Made by a program: the position numbers and the translations under genes. Positions 1 through 7,868 of a DNA stretch of 64,000 bases are shown here, one piece after another. Every line of letters begins with the position of its first letter. Positions within the stretch are counted from its first letter, which is position 1. Source of the DNA: Streptomyces sp. HUAS MG91. GTDB lineage: Bacteria > Actinomycetota > Actinomycetes > Streptomycetales > Streptomycetaceae. The stretch lies in contig NZ_CP159534.1 of assembly GCF_040529335.1 (NCBI RefSeq), forward strand, positions 1,550,001-1,614,000, written 5' to 3'. The notes beneath the pieces were generated by a model. That model saw only the letters and a program-made list of their open reading frames with translations. It did not search any database and was not told the DNA's origin.

Positions 1-12
1 AGGGCCGCCGCG

Positions 13-858
13 ATGACGGACGTGCTGTGGCTGGGCGGGCCGCCCGGCGCCGGGAAGTCGACCGTCGCCGAGCGGCTGGCCCGCCGGTACGGACTGCGCC
101 GCTATCACGCGGACACCCGCACCTGGGCGCACCGCGACCGGGCGCTCGCCGCGGGGGTCCCGGCCGCGGAGCGGTTCGAGCGGCTCTCCCCCGCGGACCG
201 CTGGGCGGCGCCCGTCGACGAGCTGTACGCGATGGCGCTGCACCACGAGCGCGGCCCGATGGTCGCCGACGACGTACGGGCCCTGCCCCCGGCGCCGCTC
301 ACGATCGCCGAGGGCACGGTGATCACCCCGCGCCTGGTCGACGCGCTCCCCGGCCGGGCCGCGCTGTGGCTGCTGCCGACCCCCGAGCTCCTCGAAGAGC
401 GGCTGGCCGAACGGGAGTTGGCCCCGGGCCCGCTGGCCCTCTACCGCCGCCTCGCCGAGGTCGTCGAGACCGAGGTACGCGCGTCGGGGGCGCCCTTCCT
501 CAGGATCGACGGCGCCACGGACACCGTGCGGGCGGTCGAGGACCGGTGGGCCCGGCACCTGGCCGCGGGGCCGCACGCTGCCGGCCGGGAGGAGCGCCGG
601 GCCCTGCTGCGCGAGGCGAACGAGGCGGTCGTCGCCCAGTACGACGGGTTCTTCGCCCGGCCCTGGGCACCGGACGGACGGGACACCGCCGAGGCCGACT
701 TCTCGTGCGCGTGCGGGGACACCGCCTGCACGGACCGCGTCCGCCGCCGGATCGCGGCGGTCGACCCCGCCGAGCCGTCACACCGGGACACACAGGCAGG
801 ATGGGAAGCGGCGGCGGGCGCGCTGCGCGCGGAAACAGAGACAGGAGAAGGCACGTGA
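13..858 (+). CDS. P-loop kinase-like ATPase, hypothetical
   Basis: The protein has 281 residues and starts almost at once with a clear Walker A loop (GGPPGAGKST, about residues 8-17), as in shikimate- and adenylate-kinase-like AAA/P-loop proteins. The C-terminus holds a Cys-rich patch (CACGDTAC, about 234-241) that could bind a metal. The substrate is unknown; it most likely phosphorylates a small molecule in the cytoplasm. The ATG at 13 is the first start in this frame, and a longer gene beginning outside the window is possible. Its stop overlaps the GTG start of the next gene (GTGA), so the two are translationally coupled. Confidence 0.8.
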   Translation: MTDVLWLGGPPGAGKSTVAERLARRYGLRRYHADTRTWAHRDRALAAGVPAAERFERLSPADRWAAPVDELYAMALHHERGPMVADDVRALPPAPLTIAEGTVITPRLVDALPGRAALWLLPTPELLEERLAERELAPGPLALYRRLAEVVETEVRASGAPFLRIDGATDTVRAVEDRWARHLAAGPHAAGREERRALLREANEAVVAQYDGFFARPWAPDGRDTAEADFSCACGDTACTDRVRRRIAAVDPAEPSHRDTQAGWEAAAGALRAETETGEGT

Positions 859-1340
859 CGGGTGAACTCCGGCCGGTGCCGGACGCGTTGGCGTTCCTCG
901 CCGGGAGCTGGCAGGTGGAGCGGACGGTGCGGGATCTCGCCGACGACGTCACCGGCACGTTCACCGGCACGACGGACTTCACGGCGGACCGCGCGGCGCC
1001 GGAGGCGGGCGCGCTGCGGCACGTCGAGTCGGGCAGCTTCACGTGGCGGGGCACCGCGCGCCCCGCCGAGCGGACGCTGCTCTACGTGCCGGGAGAGGTA
1101 CCCGGCACCGCGGTCGTGCGCTTCGCCGACGGCCGCTTCTTCCACGGCCTCGATCTGCGCACCGGCCACCACGTGGCGGACCACCCGTGTTCGGCGGACC
1201 TCTACCGGGGCGAGTTCACGGTGTACGACGCCGGGCGCTGGCGGACCGTGTGGCGGGTGAAGGGCCCGGCGAAGGACCTGGTCCTCACGACGGCCTACCG
1301 GCGCCGAGCCGCAGACTCCACCAGCCCGGCCGGCCGCTGA
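855..1340 (+). CDS. DUF6314 family protein
   Basis: A 161-residue protein of the DUF6314 type: it opens with a LAGSW motif near residue 14 and continues with a beta-rich, lipocalin-like pattern (SFTWRGTA, FFHGLDL, YRGEFTVY, WRVKGPAKDL). No signal peptide or membrane segment is visible. The GTG start at 855 lies inside the stop of the preceding kinase-like gene, so the two form a coupled pair. The last 56 bases overlap the convergent gene on the other strand. The function is unknown; the fold suggests binding of a small hydrophobic ligand, which is inference. Confidence 0.8.
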   Translation: MTGELRPVPDALAFLAGSWQVERTVRDLADDVTGTFTGTTDFTADRAAPEAGALRHVESGSFTWRGTARPAERTLLYVPGEVPGTAVVRFADGRFFHGLDLRTGHHVADHPCSADLYRGEFTVYDAGRWRTVWRVKGPAKDLVLTTAYRRRAADSTSPAGR

Positions 1341-1866
1341 CGGTGGCCGTCGACAGCGGCGGCACGTCGATGTTCCAGTACGTCGACGGGGGCGCCTTCA
1401 GCGCGTAGACGAGCACCGCGCGGACCACGGACGGCTCGGCGATCGCCACCATCCGGGTGCCGTCGTCGGCGGGCCGGGTGTCCAGCCAGGCGCCGACCCG
1501 GGCGATGAAGGCGAGCAGCGGCTCCCCGCCGTGCGGCGCGGCGCGCGGATCGGCCAGCCAGCGGTCGACGGCGGCCGGTTCGACGGCCGTCACCTCGGCG
1601 AGTGTGCGGCCCCGCCAGCGGCCCATGTCGCAGTCGCGCAGGGCGGGCTGGACCAGCGGGGTGAGCCCGAGCGCGTCGCCGGTGGCGCGGCTGCGCGGGG
1701 TCGGTGAGCAGTAGCGCAGCTCGGCGGCGGCCAGCGGCCCGAACCCGGGCGCCGCGCGCAGCACTTCGTACCAGCCCGCGTGGTCGAGCGGGCGGTCGTC
1801 GTCGAAGCGCTCGGTGAGCAGGGAGGAGCTGCGCGCGGCCGCGAGAAGTGTGACGCTCAGCTGCAT
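1285..1866 (-). CDS. Degenerate histidine-phosphatase-fold protein
   Basis: At 193 residues it has the length and spacing of the histidine phosphatase (phosphoglycerate mutase) superfamily: a YCSPTPRSRATGDAL segment matches the conserved SPxxRAxxTA region and DMGRWRGRTLAEV matches the EWEG region. The catalytic N-terminal RHG is replaced by AAARSSS, and the second histidine region reads AIAEPSVVRAV instead of a His-Gly loop. Both catalytic histidines are therefore missing, so classical phosphohistidine chemistry is unlikely and a binding or regulatory role is more plausible. The frame is intact, arguing against recent decay. It converges on, and overlaps, the DUF6314 gene. Confidence 0.75.
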   Translation of the reverse strand: MQLSVTLLAAARSSSLLTERFDDDRPLDHAGWYEVLRAAPGFGPLAAAELRYCSPTPRSRATGDALGLTPLVQPALRDCDMGRWRGRTLAEVTAVEPAAVDRWLADPRAAPHGGEPLLAFIARVGAWLDTRPADDGTRMVAIAEPSVVRAVLVYALKAPPSTYWNIDVPPLSTATVSGRPGWWSLRLGAGRPS

Positions 1867-1931
1867 GCCTGATCGTGTAACCGGCCGGTAGCACCGGTCA
1901 AGGGTTCACTCCGGGTTCACAGGCCGCGGGA

Positions 1932-2396
1932 TCAGGAACGTACGGCCGGGTCGTAGTAGTGGACCATCCACTGGGCCGGCTCCGGCAGCGGCTGGAAGCC
2001 CGCCCGCTCGTACACGCCGTGCGCGTCGCTGGTGGCGAGCAGGACGCGGCGGACGCCGAGCGGCCGCAGGTGTTCGCGGACGGCCACGACGAGGGCCTTG
2101 CCGAGCCCCTTGCCGCGCACGGAGCGGTCCACGTACACGTCGCAGAGCCAGGCGAAGGTCGCCGAGTCCGTCACGACCCGGGCGTAGGCCACCTGCTCCC
2201 CCGACGCGGTGTCGTACGCGCCGAAGTTGAGGGAGCCCGCGATCGCGGCGTCCTGCGTCTCGCGCGGGCGGCCCTCGGCCCAGTACGCGTCGGTGGACAG
2301 CCAGTGGTGGACGCGGGCGGGGTCGATCCGCGCGGGGTCGACGGAGATCTCATAGCCGTCGGGAAGCTCGGCCGCGGGTACGGGGGTTGCTGACAT
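1932..2396 (-). CDS. GNAT family N-acetyltransferase
   Basis: A 154-residue single-domain GNAT enzyme. The acetyl-CoA binding motif A is visible as VDRSVRGKGLGKALVVA (about residues 90-106), preceded by a beta strand (FAWLCDVYV) and followed by the ATSDAHGVYERAGF segment typical of motif B. It transfers an acetyl group from acetyl-CoA to an amine; the acceptor cannot be told from the sequence. The ATG at 2396 is the first good start. It lies 18 bases beyond the stop of the MocR-type regulator on the same strand and may be co-transcribed with it. Confidence 0.85.
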   Translation of the reverse strand: MSATPVPAAELPDGYEISVDPARIDPARVHHWLSTDAYWAEGRPRETQDAAIAGSLNFGAYDTASGEQVAYARVVTDSATFAWLCDVYVDRSVRGKGLGKALVVAVREHLRPLGVRRVLLATSDAHGVYERAGFQPLPEPAQWMVHYYDPAVRS

Positions 2397-2414
2397 GGGC
2401 GGGATCGTCGCACG

Positions 2415-3866
2415 TCACACCGGGGCGGGTCGATCCGGTTTCCGCTCGTCCCAGGCCGTCGCGAGCCGCCGCACCCCCTCGCTGATCTCCGCGGTGCTCG
2501 CCACGGCGACGAAGCCGAACCGGAGGTACGGGGCCGGTGGTTCGGCCGCGAAGTACGGGCGGCCCGGGGCGACCGCGACGCCCGCCCGCAGCGCGGCCGT
2601 GACCAGTTGCCGCTCGTCCGTGCCGTCGGGCAGCCGCGCCCACAGGTGGTAGCCGCCGGCCGGGATGTGCGGCAGCGCGAGCTCGGGCAGCCGCTCGGTG
2701 ACGGCGGCGGCCATCAGATCGCGGCGGCGCCGCAACTCCGCCGCCACGGTGCGCAGATGGCGGGGCCAGGCGGGCGAGCCGACGAGTTCGAGGGTGGCCT
2801 CCTGGAGCGGCCGGGGCACGAAGAGGTGGTCGACGACCTGGATGGCGCGCAGCCGTTCCAGGACCGGGCCGCGCGCGGCGAGCGCGCCGATGCGCAGGCT
2901 CGGTGACGTGGCCTTGGTGAGGGAGGAGACGTGCACGACGACTCCGTCGGTGTCGTCGGCGGCCAGCGGCCTGGGCAGCGGTCCCGCGTCCTCGTGGGCG
3001 AGGCGGCGCACGAAGTCGTCCTCGACGACGAAGGCACCGGCCGCGCGGGCGATCCGCAGCACGTCGGGGCGGCGGTCCGGGGCGAGCACGGCGCCGGTCG
3101 GGTTCTGGAACAGCGGCTGGCAGACGAAGACCCGGGCGCCGGACGCCCTGAAGGCCTGTTCGAGGAGGTCGGGGCGGACGCCGTCGCGGTCGACCGGGAC
3201 CGGGACCGGCCGCAGCCCGGCGGCCCGCGCGATCGCCAGCATGCCCGGGTACGTGGGCGACTCCACCAGGACCGGCGCCCCGGGCGGAGCGAGCGCGCGC
3301 AGGGCGGTGACCAGCGCCGACTGCCCGCCGGACGTGATCAGCACCTCGGCGTCGGTGACCGCTCCGCCGATGCCGCGCGCGAACCACTCCCGCAGTTCGG
3401 GCAGTCCGTCGACGGGCGGGCGGGCCCAGGCGCCGGGGCGGCGGCCCGCGCGGGCGAGCGCGGCGGACAGCGCGGCGCCGGGCTGGAGCACCTCGTGCAG
3501 ATAGCCGCCGTTGAACTCGATCACCCCGGGCGGCGGCGCGGCCAGCGTGACCAGGACGCCGGACGCGTCGACGGTGCGCGGTACGCCCTCGGCGGCGCCC
3601 TCGGCGCTGAGCGCGACCTCCTGCCAGGACGTGTCCCCGGCCGGGGCCGCCGAGCGGGCCGCGGCCTTGAAGGCGCCCGCGCCGGGCCGGGTCACGACGA
3701 GCCCTTCGGCGGCGAGCTGGGCGAGGGCCCGCGAGACCGTCACGGGGCTGACCCTGAACCGCTCCACGAGCTCTCTGCTCGACGGCAGCTTCTCTTGTTC
3801 GGAGTAGCGGTTCAGCTCTTTCCGCAACTGTTTCGCCAATTCCTCGACACTGCTACCGTGTTGCAT
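2415..3866 (-). CDS. MocR-type GntR regulator with aminotransferase domain
   Basis: A 483-residue MocR/PdxR-like regulator. A GntR winged helix-turn-helix occupies about residues 6-70 (LPSSRELVERFRVSPVTVSRAL). A fold-type I aminotransferase domain follows, with the QPLFQNPTG segment and the PLP-lysine motif SSLTKATSPSLR. Such proteins sense PLP or amino-acid-derived aldimines and usually control a neighbouring gene, here the divergent EamA transporter. The ATG at 3866 was chosen because the GntR domain begins right behind it; upstream in-frame codons are antisense to the transporter. No Shine-Dalgarno is visible, and TATTCT about 9 bases upstream suggests a leaderless transcript. Confidence 0.88.
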   Translation of the reverse strand: MQHGSSVEELAKQLRKELNRYSEQEKLPSSRELVERFRVSPVTVSRALAQLAAEGLVVTRPGAGAFKAAARSAAPAGDTSWQEVALSAEGAAEGVPRTVDASGVLVTLAAPPPGVIEFNGGYLHEVLQPGAALSAALARAGRRPGAWARPPVDGLPELREWFARGIGGAVTDAEVLITSGGQSALVTALRALAPPGAPVLVESPTYPGMLAIARAAGLRPVPVPVDRDGVRPDLLEQAFRASGARVFVCQPLFQNPTGAVLAPDRRPDVLRIARAAGAFVVEDDFVRRLAHEDAGPLPRPLAADDTDGVVVHVSSLTKATSPSLRIGALAARGPVLERLRAIQVVDHLFVPRPLQEATLELVGSPAWPRHLRTVAAELRRRRDLMAAAVTERLPELALPHIPAGGYHLWARLPDGTDERQLVTAALRAGVAVAPGRPYFAAEPPAPYLRFGFVAVASTAEISEGVRRLATAWDERKPDRPAPV

Positions 3867-3906
3867 GAAAGCTGAGAATAGCGCTACTGACCAGATGGCG
3901 ATAGCG
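3864..3906. promoter_or_regulatory. Overlapping divergent starts and putative MocR operator
   Basis: The start codons of the MocR regulator (minus strand, 3866-3864) and the EamA transporter (plus strand, 3865-3867) share two bases in a single CATG. Two direct copies of ATAGCG lie at 3878-3883 and 3901-3906, 23 bp apart (about two helical turns), and the first is part of the palindrome TAGCGCTA. MocR proteins typically bind direct repeats in the promoter of the divergent target, so this is the likely operator. A minus-strand -10-like TATTCT overlaps the first repeat, which would allow autoregulation. That these repeats are bound is inference. Confidence 0.5.
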
Positions 3907-4845
3907 GTCGGCGGCCCGCCCGCCCCCACGACCTCCGCGTCCCCCGCATCGCCCACGCCCTCCACGGGCCTTCCGGCCGCCGCCTCGGACAGGGTGCGGG
4001 GCACCCTCCTCGCGGCGCTCGGCGTCGTCACGTTCTCGCTCACCTTCCCGTCCACCGTGTGGGGCCTGGAGGGCTTCGGGCCGTGGTCGCTGGTGGGCGT
4101 GCGCAGCGTGCTCGCGGCGGTGATCGCGGGCACGGGCCTGCTCGTACTGCGGGTGCGGGTTCCCGAGCGGCGCCACTGGAGCGGGCTCGCCGTCGTCGGC
4201 GCCGGGGTCGTGCTCGGCTTCCCGCTGCTGACGACGCTCGCCCTGCGGACGGCGACGACCGCGCACTCCGCCGTGGTCGTCGGCCTGCTGCCGCTGACCA
4301 CGGCCGCGTACTCGGCGCTGCGCACCGGGGCCAGGCCCTCGCGCACCTTCTGGATCGCGGCGTGCGCGGGCGCCGCCGCGGTGGTCGCGTTCACCGTGCA
4401 GCAGAGCGGCGGTGCGCTGACCCGCGCCGACGTCTACCTCTTCGGCGCCCTGCTGATCTGCGCCGCCGGATACACCGAGGGCGGCCGGCTCGCCGGGTTC
4501 ATGCCGGGCTGGCAGGTCATCGCCTGGGCGCTGGTGCTGTGCCTGCCGGTCACCGCGACCGGGGCGGGCGTCGCCCTGTCGGCCGAGCCGGTGCGCCTGT
4601 CCGCGCACGCCGTCGTCGGCCTCGTCTGGGTGGCGGCCGTCTCGACCTTCCTCGGCCTGCTCCTGTGGTACCGGGGCATGAGCCTCATCGGCATCCCCAA
4701 AGCCAGTCAACTCCAGCTCGCACAGCCCCTGTTGACGCTCGTCTGGTCCGTGCTGCTGCTCGGCGAGACCCTGCCGGTGGCGGCGCCGGTCACCGCCGCG
4801 GCGGTCCTGGTGTGCATCGCCGTCACCCAGCGGGCGCGCGGCTAG
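3865..4845 (+). CDS. EamA/DMT family transporter
   Basis: A 326-residue integral membrane protein of the drug/metabolite transporter superfamily, with about ten hydrophobic helices arranged as two EamA halves after a roughly 45-residue Pro/Ser/Ala-rich N-terminus. It probably exports an amino acid or related metabolite; the divergent MocR regulator supports an amino-acid- or vitamin-B6-linked substrate. The N-terminus is uncertain: ATG 3865 overlaps the regulator start, while ATG 3895 (MAIAVGG) would give a shorter leader and leave room for regulatory DNA. Neither has an obvious ribosome binding site. Confidence 0.85.
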   Translation: MKAENSATDQMAIAVGGPPAPTTSASPASPTPSTGLPAAASDRVRGTLLAALGVVTFSLTFPSTVWGLEGFGPWSLVGVRSVLAAVIAGTGLLVLRVRVPERRHWSGLAVVGAGVVLGFPLLTTLALRTATTAHSAVVVGLLPLTTAAYSALRTGARPSRTFWIAACAGAAAVVAFTVQQSGGALTRADVYLFGALLICAAGYTEGGRLAGFMPGWQVIAWALVLCLPVTATGAGVALSAEPVRLSAHAVVGLVWVAAVSTFLGLLLWYRGMSLIGIPKASQLQLAQPLLTLVWSVLLLGETLPVAAPVTAAAVLVCIAVTQRARG

Positions 4846-4891
4846 TACCGCTCCCGAAGGCACAAAAGGGTCCAACTCGCCTACCGGGCCG

Positions 4892-4897
4892 TAGACT
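4892..4897 (+). promoter_or_regulatory. Possible -10 box upstream of DUF1918 gene
   Basis: TAGACT resembles the actinobacterial vegetative -10 consensus (TAnnnT) and lies 36 bases upstream of the DUF1918 start, with no good -35 hexamer at 17 bp. It would give a short leader containing the GAGGGGG ribosome binding site. Confidence 0.35.
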
Positions 4898-4933
4898 TGG
4901 CCCCACCACAGGCAGCGCGAGGGGGCACTCCTG

Positions 4934-5131
4934 ATGTACGCATCCGTTGGCGACCAGCTCCTGGTGCACGGCCGGATCGTCGGGCAGCACGACCGGATCG
5001 CCCAGATCGTCGAAGTGCTCGGGGCGAACGGGTCGCCGCCCTTCCGGGTCCGCTTCGAGGACGGCCACGAGGCCATCATGTCGCCGGGCCCGGACGCGGT
5101 CGTCCGGCCCGTGCTCAGGAATCCGGAGTGA
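4934..5131 (+). CDS. DUF1918 domain-containing small protein
   Basis: A 65-residue protein that is essentially one DUF1918 domain, a small SH3-like beta barrel common in actinobacteria (MYASVGDQLLVHG, then VRFEDGHEAIMSPGPDAVV). It has no membrane segment or signal peptide. The ATG at 4934 is preceded at a good distance by GAGGGGG. Its role is unknown. The 3' end overlaps the convergent DUF187 gene by 17 bases. Confidence 0.85.
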   Translation: MYASVGDQLLVHGRIVGQHDRIAQIVEVLGANGSPPFRVRFEDGHEAIMSPGPDAVVRPVLRNPE

Positions 5132-6344
5132 CCCGGCGCGTGTAGTGGTCGGCGACGACCCGGGCCATCGCCCCGATCCGGTCCTCCCCGACCTCCTTGG
5201 CGGAGAAGTAGATGTGGCCGCGCACCTCGCGGCGGCTGTCCGCGAACGTGAGGTGCCGGGACAGCTCCGCCGGATCCTGCCAGGCGGTGCCCTGCGCGGG
5301 ATCGCCCGCCTTGTAGAGCGCCTCACCGATGTACAGCCGCACCCCGGTCCCCCGGACCACGTCGGCCCACCAGGGCACGAGCTTGGCGTAGTCGGCCGCC
5401 GCGAAGCCGATGTTCCAGTACACCTGAGGTGCGATGTAGTCGATCCACCCCTCGCGGACCCACTTGCGGGTGTCGGCGTGCAGGTCGTCGTAGGTCTGCA
5501 CGCCCGCCGCGCTGTCCGAGCCCCGCGGGTCCGTCGCCCGGTTGCGCCACACGGCGAACGGGCTGATCCCGAACCGCACCCCGGGCCGCGCCTTCTCGAT
5601 GCGCTGGGCCATCTCCCGTACGAGCCGGTCGATGTTGTCGCGCCGCCAGGCCGCCTTGTCGGTGAACCCGCCGCCGTGCGCGGCGAACGTGGCGTCGTCG
5701 TCGAAGGTCTGGCCGGGCACGGGATAGGGGTAGAAGTAGTCGTCGAAGTGCACGGCGTCGACCGCGTACTTCTTGACCGCGTCGACCATCGCGTCCTGCA
5801 CGAACCGGCGGACCTCGGGCAGTCCCGGGTTGTAGTACAGCTTCCCGCCGTACGGCACGATCCACTCCGGGTGGCGCCGGGCCGGATGCGTGGGCACGAG
5901 CCGACCGGGGTCCGTGTGGTTCGCCACGCGGTACGGGTTGAACCAGGCGTGCAGTTCGAGACCGCGCCGGTGCGCCTCCGCCACGGCCGTGCCCAGCGGG
6001 TCCCAGCCCGGATCCTTGCCCTGGACCCCGGTGAGCACCTCCGACCACGGTTCGTACGGGGACGGCCACAGCGCGTCGGCCGCCGGGCGCACCTGGAAGA
6101 CCACCGCGTTCAGCCGGCGGGCGACGGCCGTGTCGAGGTGGGCGAGGAGTTCGGCCCGCTGTTCGGCGGGGGTGAGGCCGGGCTTCGAGGGCCAGTCCCG
6201 GTTCGCGACGCTGGCCAGCCACATCCCCCGCAGTGCGGGCCCGCGGCGCGGCACGGGCTCACCGGCCACCGCGTCCCCGGCCGTCACCCCCGCCAGCGCG
6301 AGCGCGGCACCCAGCGTGAAGACTCGGCGTGACATACGTCCCAT
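5115..6344 (-). CDS. Tat-exported family 10 glycosyl hydrolase-like protein (DUF187)
   Basis: A 409-residue secreted protein. The N-terminus has a twin-arginine signal (SRRVFTLG, about residues 4-11) followed by a hydrophobic stretch ending at AVA. The mature part is a DUF187/GHL10-type TIM barrel: LRGMWLASV near the start, then LNAVVFQVRPAADALWPS, LHAWFNPYR, VDAVHFDDYFYP and YIAPQVYW, all typical of this family. These enzymes are thought to cleave glycans, possibly cell-wall-associated ones. ATG 6344 is preceded by GGGGGGA; ATG 6335 (MSRRVF) is an equally acceptable start. Confidence 0.88.
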   Translation of the reverse strand: MGRMSRRVFTLGAALALAGVTAGDAVAGEPVPRRGPALRGMWLASVANRDWPSKPGLTPAEQRAELLAHLDTAVARRLNAVVFQVRPAADALWPSPYEPWSEVLTGVQGKDPGWDPLGTAVAEAHRRGLELHAWFNPYRVANHTDPGRLVPTHPARRHPEWIVPYGGKLYYNPGLPEVRRFVQDAMVDAVKKYAVDAVHFDDYFYPYPVPGQTFDDDATFAAHGGGFTDKAAWRRDNIDRLVREMAQRIEKARPGVRFGISPFAVWRNRATDPRGSDSAAGVQTYDDLHADTRKWVREGWIDYIAPQVYWNIGFAAADYAKLVPWWADVVRGTGVRLYIGEALYKAGDPAQGTAWQDPAELSRHLTFADSRREVRGHIYFSAKEVGEDRIGAMARVVADHYTRRVTPDS

Positions 6345-6379
6345 GGATCCCCCCGAATTCCCGTGCAACTGTGAGTCCC

Positions 6380-6385
6380 TATATA
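6380..6385 (-). promoter_or_regulatory. Possible -10 region of the DUF187 gene
   Basis: TATATA in an unusually AT-rich stretch lies 35 bases upstream of the DUF187 start. AT-rich hexamers are rare here, so it is a reasonable -10 candidate, but no clear -35 is seen. Confidence 0.3.
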
Positions 6386-6518
6386 AACAGCCGTTAACCC
6401 GGACTCCACCCCTCCCATGTCTACGGGGTAACGTGCAGATCCGGAACCCCCTGGAAACGTATCTGGATCTCTGTTCCGGCAACCCCGGACGAACCTGACG
6501 AACATCGAAAGGCACGAG

Positions 6519-7391
6519 GTGACGGACGCCTTGACTGACATCACACGCGTCGGAGTGGTGGGCTGTGGCCAGATGGGCGCCGGCATCGCTGAGGTCTGCG
6601 CCCGCAGCGGCCTCGACGTGATGGTCGCGGAGACCACCGGCGAGGCCCTGGAGATCGGCCGCACCCGGCTCCTCAACTCCCTCGCGAAGGCGGCCGCCCG
6701 CGGCAAGATCAGCGAGACCGAGCTGGCGGAGACCCAGGCCCGGCTGACCTTCACCACGGATCTGGGCGAGTTCGCCGACCGCGACCTCACCATCGAGGCC
6801 GTCGTGGAGAACGAGCAGGTCAAGACGGAGATCTTCCAGGTCCTCGACCAGGTCGTGACGCGTCCCGACGCGATCCTCGCCTCGAACACCTCCTCCATCC
6901 CGTTGGTGAAGCTGGCCGTGGCGACCTCCCGCCCGGACCACGTCATCGGCATCCACTTCTTCAACCCGGCCCCGGTGCAGAAGCTCGTCGAGCTGATCCC
7001 GGCCCTGACCACGTCCGAGGGCACGATCAGCCGCGCCCAGGCGCTGGTCGAGAAGACCCTCGGCAAGCACGCGATCCGCGCCCAGGACCGCTCGGGCTTC
7101 GTGGTGAACGCCCTTCTCGTGCCGTACCTCCTCTCCTCCATCCGCATGTTCGAGTCGGGCATCGCCAGCCGCGAGGACATCGACAACGGCATGGAGCTGG
7201 GCTGCGCCCACCCGATGGGCCCGCTCAAGCTGTCCGACCTGATCGGCCTCGACACGATCGCCTCCATCGCCGACTCGATGTACGCCGAGTACAAGGAGCC
7301 GCTGTACGCCGCTCCCCCGCTGCTCCAGCGGATGGTCGACGCGGGCCGGCTCGGCCGGAAGTCCGGATCGGGCTTCTACACGTACGTGTAG
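6519..7391 (+). CDS. 3-hydroxybutyryl-CoA dehydrogenase
   Basis: A 290-residue enzyme of the short 3-hydroxyacyl-CoA dehydrogenase family. The Rossmann motif GCGQMGAG (about residues 15-22) binds NAD(P), and the catalytic region reads HFFNPAPVQKLVELIP, with the conserved His before FFNP. The C-terminal domain ends with GRKSGSGFY, as usual. It interconverts acetoacetyl-CoA and 3-hydroxybutyryl-CoA in fatty acid or butyryl-CoA metabolism. The GTG at 6519 is used because a purine-rich AAAGGCACGAG precedes it. The gene stands alone and ends at a strong terminator. Confidence 0.92.
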   Translation: MTDALTDITRVGVVGCGQMGAGIAEVCARSGLDVMVAETTGEALEIGRTRLLNSLAKAAARGKISETELAETQARLTFTTDLGEFADRDLTIEAVVENEQVKTEIFQVLDQVVTRPDAILASNTSSIPLVKLAVATSRPDHVIGIHFFNPAPVQKLVELIPALTTSEGTISRAQALVEKTLGKHAIRAQDRSGFVVNALLVPYLLSSIRMFESGIASREDIDNGMELGCAHPMGPLKLSDLIGLDTIASIADSMYAEYKEPLYAAPPLLQRMVDAGRLGRKSGSGFYTYV

Positions 7392-7426
7392 CCCCTGTCG
7401 GGGAGTCACTCAGCGTATTCGAACAG

Positions 7427-7458
7427 CGGGCCCGGTGTTCTTCGGAACACCGGGCCCG
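7427..7458 (+). terminator. Rho-independent-type terminator after the dehydrogenase gene
   Basis: A 14-bp perfect stem (5' arm 7427-7440, 3' arm 7445-7458) with a stable TTCG tetraloop lies 35 bases after the stop codon. A short T-containing tail (TTCGTTTCG) follows, as in many Streptomyces terminators. Confidence 0.85.
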
Positions 7459-7534
7459 TTCGTTTCGCACGGGGTGCGTGCGCCCTGCTCGCATATGCCC
7501 ATCGCACACGCTCCCGCCGCGTCCACCAGGCGAG

Positions 7535-7557
7535 TTGACTTCTGTTGCGCACAACAG
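7535..7557 (+). promoter_or_regulatory. Possible -35 box and adjoining dyad before small membrane protein
   Basis: TTGACT (7535-7540) matches a -35 element, and directly behind it is a perfect dyad, CTGTTG-CGCA-CAACAG (7542-7557). The -10 at 17 bp is poor. The dyad sits where a repressor would block RNA polymerase, so it may be an operator; this is inference from position only. Confidence 0.35.
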
Positions 7558-7588
7558 GGATGTGACGACTACAGAAAGGAGCGGACTC

Positions 7589-7846
7589 GTGACCACCGAC
7601 CCGGAACATCCCGTGGTCTCGGAAGAATTCGCAGAGTTACGCCGCGTCTTCGAGGTCGGGCTGACCCGCATCGACGGTGAACTGGCCCTGCTGGCCCACC
7701 GCGACGACCAGAACGTCAAGGATCAGGACGACCTCAACGCGCGGATCACCGCGTTGGAACACACACGCTGGCCCCTGCCCACGGTCGCCGCGCTGACGAC
7801 GGTCGGAGCCCTCGCCATCGCGGTGTGGCAGGCGCTCGGGCACTAG
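7589..7846 (+). CDS. Small membrane protein with N-terminal coil
   Basis: I do not recognise a family. The 85-residue product has a charged, probably helical N-terminal two-thirds (repeated Glu, Asp, Arg and Leu, about residues 10-60) and one hydrophobic helix near the C-terminus (about 64-82, PTVAALTTVGALAIAVW). The layout recalls small tail-anchored coiled-coil proteins. The GTG at 7589 is preceded by AAAGGAG at ideal spacing, so this start is preferred over codons further upstream. It has its own possible promoter and is not in an operon. Confidence 0.7.
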   Translation: MTTDPEHPVVSEEFAELRRVFEVGLTRIDGELALLAHRDDQNVKDQDDLNARITALEHTRWPLPTVAALTTVGALAIAVWQALGH

Positions 7847-7868
7847 GGCCTGCCACGGCGGGAAGAGC

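Noticed and set aside
2415..4394. Longer form of the MocR regulator, extended upstream of 3866
   Set aside because: The extra 176 residues are antisense to the EamA transporter and show no family resemblance.
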